The notes beneath the pieces were generated by a model. It had not been told where the DNA came from. It searched no databases and worked only from the letters and a program-made list of their open reading frames with translations. A stretch of DNA of 34,401 bases from Stentor roeselii (lineage: Eukaryota > Ciliophora > Heterotrichea > Heterotrichida > Stentoridae): contig RSEH01000367.1 in the NCBI GenBank assembly GCA_006503475.1, forward strand, positions 1 to 34,401, given 5' to 3'. Of this stretch, positions 28,301 through 34,401 are shown piece by piece; position 1 is the first letter of the stretch, and each line of letters begins with the position of its first letter. Both the position numbers and the translations under genes were made by a program.

Positions 28301-31300
28301 AGACGATAAACATTTATGACCTGAACAGTCAGAAGCTCCTTAAAAGACTTTCAGGTCACACAAGTAACGTGACAGATATTCTCCTTCTTGAATCTGAGCA
28401 TGTTTTGATCAGTGCTTCTTGGGACTACTCAATAAAATTCTGGGACTTGAATCGTTTTAAAAACACTGAGACTTTAAAAGGTCATTCACATTGGGTGAAA
28501 TGTTTAGCAATTTCATCAAACAATCACTTTCTCTTCAGTTCTGGAGGGGATAACACTATTAAAATCTGGAATGTGAATGAAAAAAAAGAAGTCTTTACAC
28601 TTGAAGGTCATAAACGTGATGTGAATTGTTTGGAAGTAACGAAAGATGATAAAATTTTGATTAGTGCTTCTCATGATTTTTCTATTAAGATTTGGGATTT
28701 GGAGATGAGAAGAGAAATTCGGTCACTTGAAGGACATTCCAATTGGGTGTGGACTGTTAAGTTGATTAGAAATGAACAGCTTATTGCCAGTGGATCCACT
28801 GATAGGACTATTAAGATCTGGACTTTTCCTCAGGGAAGAGAAGTCTTTTCTCTTGCAGGTCATACTGGAGAGGTTCAGAGCTTGTTGGAAAGTCCTGATC
28901 AGAAGTACTTGATTAGTGGCGCTCAAGGAAGGAGTATCAAGTTTTGGAATATTAGGGAAAGAAGAGAAGAGTTCTCGTTAAATGCGCATGGGAATACTGT
29001 TTGGTGCCTTGCTTTTAGTTATGATTTGCAGGCATTAATTAGTGGGTCTAATGATTGCAGTTTAAAAATTTGGAACTTAGTTGCTCCTTCGGTTGGGGCT
29101 GTGGAAGTTGTAGATGTGGGAAATGGACTTAATGTTACTTGTTCTAGTTTTGAGTTCCTTGCATTGCATGGTGAAGCTGGCCCGCTAACTCATGATTGGC
29201 TTTCATCAGGTAATTTCGACCCTTGTTTTCAGTCTCTTCCCTCCTTTTATAACGTCCTTGATGCCCTATCCAGTTCATTTTATGAAAACCTGTCACCTGA
29301 TTCAAATTCCGTGATATTAGGAAGAATGCGTTTTACCTTGCTTCACTTTTTATGTTATTCAGGTAAAATAATACCAGTTAAAAAGCTTTTATCCTCACAA
29401 AGCACATTAAAATGCGATATCTTCGGAAAGTCAGCAATATTCTGTGCTCTTCTAAAGCGACATCAAAACTGCGTCGACGAAATCCTCAATTTTTTAATAA
29501 ACCTCTCCGAATCCAGTGAAATTTCCACATTTTTATCATCATGTTACGCAACAAGAAACGATTTCTGTTCAATAATCGAAAACACATCATCTAAACTTTT
29601 CGCCTTTTTAAAAACTTTGACTATTTTAAGCCCTGTTTCATTTGCTTCATCAGAAATACCCTTGCCCAACATGGCAACTTCTCCTTTCTTTTGCCCAAAT
29701 CAATGCGATTTCGAAGCAAATCTTGAAAAATCATCAGGAGAAGTCCCGATTTTCTACAAATCTTCAGTTTTTGAACTTCCAATGACGAAAGGTTCAAGTA
29801 AATGTCTCGAGCTTCTAGAAGTGATTGAAAAGTGCAGTGATAGCAAAATATTTAAATCAGAAGTCATTCAAAATTTCATCACTTTTCAATGGAAAAGTGC
29901 GAAAGGTTGGGCATCTTTGATTTCAGTCCTTCTGATGATGAACCTTGTCAATCTTATCGCTTTGATCGACCCGAAATATTCTGATTGTTTCTGGTTGTTT
30001 GTTTCTTATGTGGTGATTAATTCTTTGTTGGCTTTATGGGAAACTGCGCAGATGGTCATTTTTGGAATGGGGTATTTTAAAGACCCTTGGAATTATGTTG
30101 ATATTGTTCGGCTTGTCTCGACATCGGCCTGGCTGACTTTTAGAGAAGAAAGATTCACTTATTTATCTTGGGTTGTTGTTTTGACTAACTTTGTAAGAGG
30201 ACTTTCAGCTTTTAGTATATTGGATGGAACAAGGTATTATGTGAGACTTATTTTAAGGTCGATTAACTTCGCGAAGTACTTCATGTTCATGTTTTTTTAC
30301 TCGACTCTTGCTTTTGGGGCAATGTTTGTGATTGTAAATCCAGAGCCTGTCAATTTTGATAGTCTTTGGATGAAGTCGTATGGACTTAACTTTGGAAGGT
30401 ATGAGAGTAGTGAGAGTTCTAGTTACTTGCAAAGTATGATTTATATTGTTTCGACTTTTATTAATATTGTTGTTATGCTGAACCTGCTCATTTCTGTCTT
30501 GGGAGACTCGTATGACCAGTTTCAGATTGATAAGGCTTTGATTGACTTTAGAGAAAAGGCTAGTATTAGTCTTGAAATACAGAAAATGATGTTTTGGGCA
30601 AGGAATAGGTCTGAACTTAGTTACTTGCATGTGATGTTTAGCAGCTTGAGAGATGATAGTGAAGATACTTGGGAAGGAAAACTTTCTTATATTGAAAAGA
30701 AAATCGACTCAATTATTCAAAATGTCAATGAAATGAATAAAAATACTACAAATCAAGTTATTTTAAATATTGATAGTCTTAAAAGAGTTGTGGAAGACAG
30801 AATTGTTGGAATTAAATTAGGGTTTTCAGAAACCAATGACAATTTAAAGAGAATTGAAGAAGAGCAGTTATTGAAAAGAGGAAAATTTCAATGTTTTGAC
30901 CAAGATGAATTCAATGAGATTCGGAAAAATCTTGAGTATTTTAATGAAAATCAAATAAAAGTAGAAAAAAAATTGGAAAATATTGAAAAAAATTCTGATT
31001 TTCAAATAAATATCTTGGCTCGAATTGAAAAAGAACACAAAAAAGATCAGCTTGTAGAGAAAATAGAAAAAAATTATGATCAAATAGACAAAAACTCTCA
31101 ACTTATAGAAAAATTTCAGCTTGAAAATGAGGCGAATAACGAAAAAATCTTGAATAATCCAGAAATTCAAGCCTTAGACTTACAAATAATTGAAAATACT
31201 CGAATTGAAATCAATGAAAAAATAATGAATTTCCAAGAAACTTTTCTCAAAAACATCGAAAATTTTGAAAAAATTGAAAAAATCTTAGAATCCAATCATG

Positions 31301-31674
31301 AAACATTAAAACTTATTGAAACTAATCAAAGATTGAACGAATCTCAACTCTCTACAATCGGGACCTGCCAAACTGAAAACCAAGTAAAAATGAGAGTTCT
31401 CGAAGAATGTGAAGAAACCAACAAAGAAAAGTTCAGGAATATTGAATTGGTGCAAAATGTAAGCAATGAACAGCTTCTAGGAATAAAAGATGCTCAAATA
31501 TTAACCCAAGAAAGATTAGATGGTTTCATTATGACTCAGGATTTAAATGGAAAAAAAATCATGAAGATTCAAGAGGACTTGGAAAACTTTGAAAAGAAGT
31601 TCCAAAACTTTGAAAGATCTCAGAATGATATTCATCTTAAACTTGAGAAAATCATTGAGTTTTTAATGAAGTAA
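25357..31674 (+). CDS. WD40 (28 repeats) - ankyrin-like - TRP-like channel - coiled-coil fusion protein
   Basis: 2105 residues in one uninterrupted frame. A 57-residue Ser/Pro-rich N terminus is followed by 28 WD40 repeats (about 58-1245), mostly G-H-S-x-x-V...D-x-S-I-K-V/I-W-D/N, equal to four seven-bladed propellers. Residues 1320-1390 contain two ankyrin-like repeats (L-L-H-F-L-C-Y-S-G-K). Six hydrophobic helices follow: S1 from about 1517, S2 about 1543-1570, S3 near D-P-W-N-Y-V-D-I, S4 with few basic residues, S5 about 1638-1660 and S6 about 1690-1716. A short pore loop (S-L-W-M-K-S-Y-G-L-N-F-G) lies between S5 and S6. The S6 end L-N-L-L-I-S-V-L-G-D-S-Y-D resembles TRP channels. Residues 1775-2105 are a long coiled coil. 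I infer a cation channel gated or localised by a large cytosolic propeller scaffold. The weakly charged S4 argues against a classical voltage sensor. A run of nine C near 25425 lies early in the frame. Confidence 0.9.
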   Translation: MQKENSDLTSTLLSKSFFPKTSAPPLPSPPIKLDDSSLLSYETIIDSELKRYNGELEGHSGSVLVVKLTSDDRYAISGSSDHSIIIWSLLTRKALFTLTGHSDSVTSLAVTSNSKILASGSLDTTVIVWDLQKRMSSFKLQGHESAVTSIDIQEEKEMILTASEDFSIKLWSFFGRLLMTFNGHSQGVVSAKFLNYTSFFISGSEDRTVKVWDIESGLLKTFKSHSEVITSLAVSKDGKSFASGSSDKKIKIWSSEKNSKNPEIFEKFEILDSENLKQLVFSSDSNFLYTLSDFYYIYHWDLRQRRRLHAVKLFPRSPSNLAVTSDGSYLIIALREKTLKLWNSFEKREAVTLYGHSDEVTSIALSSDEKYLLSSSLDSSVVMWNLKETREECKLTSSSNRDFSVIYSIDISADDKFLISGHEDRTVKVWRFESRSLETSLKGHASHVQKVIFSPDSSFFASSSASGEVIVWEFRRRIQLVRIKAHEKITAALVFLGKDKIVTGANDKLIRVWDLQTGMKVKELEGHSDFIWTLVVSSDLRLLLSGSRDSSIKVWDLQEFCEIKTFTGHSRGISRLLITADHKMIVSASSDKSIRVWDFERKKEEFRLEGHSGEVESLKFIFKETKLVSCSYDKTIILWDFREKKVEHVFYGHSHCVRDLVVTRDELWLVSCSEDKSIRVWSLSQMKDDESFCEPNGKIFCVALAKNSKFAICGNENYTVQVFDFLNRNSYAVLRGHRGCVRANEFSNNCLRIASGGDDLTVIVWNVACKKEEFRLLGHEGSVLALVFTSNDKVLVSGSTDKSIKLWNLTSKKNFDTLTGHNGSVNSLKLSPNDSILYSCSDDKSVKVWNLSSKTQSFTLPSQIQEIKSLEVSFDEKFLVHTSYNVLKVWNLSTKTLEFSLSGHSRKQTNKVLATSTFRSIISCSGDNSIKIYDIHYDSNRGSNERSNSSFQVKTLKQENVVYRIRLSSDGSTVYLSMYSGKTINIYDLNSQKLLKRLSGHTSNVTDILLLESEHVLISASWDYSIKFWDLNRFKNTETLKGHSHWVKCLAISSNNHFLFSSGGDNTIKIWNVNEKKEVFTLEGHKRDVNCLEVTKDDKILISASHDFSIKIWDLEMRREIRSLEGHSNWVWTVKLIRNEQLIASGSTDRTIKIWTFPQGREVFSLAGHTGEVQSLLESPDQKYLISGAQGRSIKFWNIRERREEFSLNAHGNTVWCLAFSYDLQALISGSNDCSLKIWNLVAPSVGAVEVVDVGNGLNVTCSSFEFLALHGEAGPLTHDWLSSGNFDPCFQSLPSFYNVLDALSSSFYENLSPDSNSVILGRMRFTLLHFLCYSGKIIPVKKLLSSQSTLKCDIFGKSAIFCALLKRHQNCVDEILNFLINLSESSEISTFLSSCYATRNDFCSIIENTSSKLFAFLKTLTILSPVSFASSEIPLPNMATSPFFCPNQCDFEANLEKSSGEVPIFYKSSVFELPMTKGSSKCLELLEVIEKCSDSKIFKSEVIQNFITFQWKSAKGWASLISVLLMMNLVNLIALIDPKYSDCFWLFVSYVVINSLLALWETAQMVIFGMGYFKDPWNYVDIVRLVSTSAWLTFREERFTYLSWVVVLTNFVRGLSAFSILDGTRYYVRLILRSINFAKYFMFMFFYSTLAFGAMFVIVNPEPVNFDSLWMKSYGLNFGRYESSESSSYLQSMIYIVSTFINIVVMLNLLISVLGDSYDQFQIDKALIDFREKASISLEIQKMMFWARNRSELSYLHVMFSSLRDDSEDTWEGKLSYIEKKIDSIIQNVNEMNKNTTNQVILNIDSLKRVVEDRIVGIKLGFSETNDNLKRIEEEQLLKRGKFQCFDQDEFNEIRKNLEYFNENQIKVEKKLENIEKNSDFQINILARIEKEHKKDQLVEKIEKNYDQIDKNSQLIEKFQLENEANNEKILNNPEIQALDLQIIENTRIEINEKIMNFQETFLKNIENFEKIEKILESNHETLKLIETNQRLNESQLSTIGTCQTENQVKMRVLEECEETNKEKFRNIELVQNVSNEQLLGIKDAQILTQERLDGFIMTQDLNGKKIMKIQEDLENFEKKFQNFERSQNDIHLKLEKIIEFLMK

Positions 31675-32269
31675 TTGAACTGTTAAATAATTTTATTGTA
31701 GAGAGGTCTTTAATTATTTTATCTAATATTCTGAGTTTTTTTTCAAGAATCTAGAGAGAGATGAAAATTCATATGAGTTTAGCTTAATTTATAACCTTTT
31801 CATACAATTTAAACATCATTTCGCAGATCATGGATAAATTTTTGGTTTTCTAATTAATCCAGTTCCCCAAACACTCAGACTTATTATAATTCAGTGATTC
31901 CCTGATAAATTATTTTGAGGCCTAACTAAAATTAAACCCTTAGGAATTTCTTCATAAAAACACAGATAATAATCAAAGAAAGGTAAAAAAGTTGAATGAT
32001 AGATAACTTGAAGGGAATTTTAAGTTCTTATAATTCAAATTTTATATAAAACTTCAATTCATAAGTATCATGCTAGAACTAATCTTATTTAATATTTGAA
32101 TACTATTTTTTTTCTAATGTCTATATTTCAAATCTTAGAAATACTACTAAAAATTTCTTCAAACTAACCAGAAATTCTTTACAATTCGCTAAGAACTATC
32201 TATGAATAATAAGGAAAGCATTCTGATTCATTATAAAATATCTAATTTCCCGAAATTTACTAATAGTAA
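31675..32269. other. AT-rich intergenic region, nothing recognised
   Basis: 595 bp between two plus-strand genes. It is strongly AT-rich with homopolymer runs. No frame of note, tRNA-like element or tandem repeat was found. It must contain the 3' end of the channel gene and the promoter of the receptor gene. Confidence 0.5.
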
Positions 32270-34401
32270 ATGTTGATTGATCTTTTGTTGATCTCAGTAT
32301 GCCTTGGATACCATTTCGATTCAGTTCTGGTTGTGAGCAGCCTTTCAACAGATAAAGATCTAAAATCAGAGTTTCAAGATTTCATCAATCAAGTAAGCGT
32401 AGAAAATTTGAATTTTGAGGTCATGAGTTCAATATCCCTGATTCTCGATATAACTCAAAATGTTCAGTACTTAAATATTCTCGATTCCCTTTCAGAGCTC
32501 TACCAAGCCTACTGTCTCACAATAACCTCTAAATCAAGTTCTTCGTTTTCAAAGTACCGGCTCTACTCGATTCCAAGTCCTGCAGACGAAGGAAGAAAAA
32601 TGGCTGAATTTATCCGTTTTTTAAACTGGACCTCATTTACCATGATATCTTTTAACTCACTGAAAGATTTGCAGTTCTCTGAGAGTTTGAAAGACTCTGT
32701 AGAAGTCTTGAACTCTCAGTACGTTCTACAAGAAACTGTTGAAAATGACTTACTTGACTCTTTGGTGAAAAGAGCTGTCAAAAGCTCAGGTCAGAAAAAT
32801 TTCGTGATTATTGGGGAAGGGGATTACATTAAAAGGCTCCAGGAGAGTCTTTTAAAGAGAAAAGCTGTGAAAACTGGACAAACCTTTTTATTTCCGAGCT
32901 TTGCTACTGATCGTGTTTTTATTGAAAATTCTTTAGTTTTTAGCCTTCAAGGTACAAGTTTATCAGACAGTTATTATCATTCGGTAAAGTTATACCTCAG
33001 CTTTCTTATCAGTGAATTTCTGAAAAAACCTGTGAATGAGTTTTTAAAGTTGTGTCCTTTGAATGACTGTTCCCAGAACTTTGAAATTTTAATGATGAAT
33101 AATGATCAGAAGTTCACAGTTGCCACTTTTAAAGAAAAAATCGTTGTTAGTGATCCGAAAGCTTTCATGAAAAATTCAAGTGAATCTGAGGTGAAGACTG
33201 AAATTTTACTGTTTATTGCGAATGGGTCTTCTGAAGGGACTCAGCCAAATATCAGCCAGTCTCTTGTTCATTATTACCTCGGAAGTCTTTATGCAATTGA
33301 TTCAGTTAATAAAAGAGAAGAAATTCAAGGATTTTATTATCGAACTTTAACTACTGACTGTGGAAATTTGATTTATAATGAAGATTGGTACAAGTTCTGC
33401 TTTTCGAACTTTGTTAATAAACTTCCTGTCGCTTATTTAACTAGCTTGTCTTTTGTTGGTGCTTATGGAAATGCTGTTACTTTGAAACAGTTTGGACTCA
33501 CTATTCCTCAGGTGTCTGGATTTAGCTTGACTGAAGCTTTGGATATTCCTGAAGTTTTTCCTGAGTATTTGAGTCTTAGCCCGACTTTTCTAGTGTATTC
33601 GATTTCAGCTCTTTCATTAGTGCTTAAGAATTTCAAATGGGATACTTTCATAATTTATGTTAGTGATGACTTCCTCATGCTTAATTCAGATATCTTAAAC
33701 ATGATGAAGGTCTCAAAATTAAAAATCTTGAACCCAAGTCATTTACGAATCTTTCCAAGTAACTACACCCGCAACGACTTCAACGATTACAAGGCCTACT
33801 TTAAATTCGCTCTAGATTCAAGATGCCGTCTTTTTTTCATTTTAAGTAGCAACCCAGACCAAATCTTAGAAGGTCTTTACGACATAGGTTTTAGAAAAGG
33901 TGACTTTATGGCGATTTGGAACCCATACATTTACAACAAGCTCTCTGAAATAGTCGACAAAGAATTTTACTACAAAAGAAAAGAGCTTCTTCAAGGGAAC
34001 ATCATTCTTCAAACAAAAGAATGGGAAGGAGAGACTGGAAGTAAGTTAAAAAAAGAACTTGCTGAAGTATATGGAGACCCTTCATCAATGTGCATTACTT
34101 ACGATTCCTTTTGGGTGATTCACTCAAGTATAAAGCACTTGATGGCGAAAGGAGAAGACTTCGAAGAGAGTTCAAATCTGATAAAAACAATGAGAAATCA
34201 AAGGTTTGTCGGGTGTTTAGGCAATATTTATTTCACACCTGGGAATAATCACTGGGGAGGCATAAAGTACTTGTTCAGTCAGTACGTTTTAAATGAAGAG
34301 ACTAAGTCCTTAGAAATTATTGAGTTGCTTATCGCTGACAGGTTTTCACAGGAAACTATTATCATGGTTAATCAAGCACAATGGCCTGGCTCGGATGAGG
34401 T
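32270..34401 (+). CDS. Receptor-like protein with two tandem ANF-receptor/periplasmic-binding modules (3' end off window)
   Basis: Open from ATG 32270 to the right edge (710 codons plus two bases). M-L-I-D-L-L-L-I-S-V-C-L-G is a signal peptide. Residues about 16-330 and 385-705 both read like the type I periplasmic-binding fold found in receptor guanylate cyclases, GABA-B and glutamate receptors. Module 1 has I-P-S-P-A-D-E-G-R-K-M-A...F-L-N-W. Module 2 has I-P-Q-V-S-G...F-P-E-Y-L-S-L-S-P...L-K-N-F-K-W-D-T-F-I-I-Y-V-S-D-D, with Q-A-Q-W-P-G at the edge. N-x-S/T sites (N-W-T, N-Y-T) fit an extracellular domain. Transmembrane and signalling parts lie beyond the window, so the output (channel, cyclase, kinase or GPCR) cannot be told. 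Confidence 0.72.
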   Translation, partial: MLIDLLLISVCLGYHFDSVLVVSSLSTDKDLKSEFQDFINQVSVENLNFEVMSSISLILDITQNVQYLNILDSLSELYQAYCLTITSKSSSSFSKYRLYSIPSPADEGRKMAEFIRFLNWTSFTMISFNSLKDLQFSESLKDSVEVLNSQYVLQETVENDLLDSLVKRAVKSSGQKNFVIIGEGDYIKRLQESLLKRKAVKTGQTFLFPSFATDRVFIENSLVFSLQGTSLSDSYYHSVKLYLSFLISEFLKKPVNEFLKLCPLNDCSQNFEILMMNNDQKFTVATFKEKIVVSDPKAFMKNSSESEVKTEILLFIANGSSEGTQPNISQSLVHYYLGSLYAIDSVNKREEIQGFYYRTLTTDCGNLIYNEDWYKFCFSNFVNKLPVAYLTSLSFVGAYGNAVTLKQFGLTIPQVSGFSLTEALDIPEVFPEYLSLSPTFLVYSISALSLVLKNFKWDTFIIYVSDDFLMLNSDILNMMKVSKLKILNPSHLRIFPSNYTRNDFNDYKAYFKFALDSRCRLFFILSSNPDQILEGLYDIGFRKGDFMAIWNPYIYNKLSEIVDKEFYYKRKELLQGNIILQTKEWEGETGSKLKKELAEVYGDPSSMCITYDSFWVIHSSIKHLMAKGEDFEESSNLIKTMRNQRFVGCLGNIYFTPGNNHWGGIKYLFSQYVLNEETKSLEIIELLIADRFSQETIIMVNQAQWPGSDE

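Noticed and set aside
29369-29383. A 15-base GTAAAATAATACCAG string in the WD40-channel gene, which resembles the tiny 15-base introns of heterotrichs.
   Set aside because: Left unspliced it encodes G-K-I-I-P, which fits the ankyrin consensus (G-x4-V-x2-L-L) at exactly this point. Removing it would break the repeat. It has no in-frame stop.
30868-31170. Minus-strand 100-residue hydrophobic frame.
   Set aside because: Antisense shadow of the Glu/Lys/Asn-rich coiled coil, which always reads as Phe/Leu/Ile on the other strand.

Overview
The window looks like macronuclear DNA of a ciliate, most likely a heterotrich such as Stentor or Spirostomum. It is AT-rich and tightly packed with genes. Every long reading frame uses the standard code: tryptophan is TGG throughout the repeat-rich giant gene, and the stops seen are TAA, TAG and one TGA. 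No gene needs an intron to be read. The gene content is typical of ciliates: a giant repeat protein resembling centrin/spasmin-binding scaffolds, MORN, ankyrin and coiled-coil proteins, a furin-like cysteine-rich secreted protein, and a WD40/ion-channel fusion. I cannot prove the genus.

Layout. At 1-7880 (minus) is the 5' part of a giant gene, at least 2626 codons and running off the left edge. About 27 tandem units of roughly 68 residues form a higher-order repeat. At 8004-8654 (plus) is RRP36, an 18S rRNA processing factor. At 8971-10038 (minus) and 10051-11037 (plus) a probably lipid-anchored MORN protein and an ankyrin protein lie head to head, 12 bp apart. Two small unrecognised or coiled-coil genes (11069-11674 and 11679-12305) converge with 4 bp between their stops. 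A 9-bp repeat array precedes a 629-residue furin-like secreted protein (12574-14463, minus). Next come 1.7 kb without an intact gene, a GPI-anchored DOMON protein (16145-17269, minus), and a decayed copy of that gene (about 17552-18420).

A UBE2D-type ubiquitin-conjugating enzyme (18754-19200, plus) is followed by a 26-bp minisatellite of about 25 units. From 20114 to 24380 are five unrecognised, mostly coiled-coil genes. One head-to-head pair (21248/21253) has start codons only 4 bp apart, inside a perfect palindrome. At 25357-31674 (plus) is a 2105-residue protein with 28 WD40 repeats (four propellers if seven-bladed), an ankyrin-like linker, a six-helix TRP-like channel and a long C-terminal coiled coil. 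The right edge cuts a receptor-like gene (32270 onward) with two tandem periplasmic-binding-fold (ANF-receptor-like) modules.

The strongest leads are the giant contractile-scaffold candidate with its higher-order repeat, the WD40-TRP fusion, the head-to-head genes with almost no promoter space, and a window-wide alternation of strand composition in blocks of a few hundred bases that ignores gene boundaries and gene direction. The genes do not form one pathway; this is ordinary close-packed ciliate gene order.
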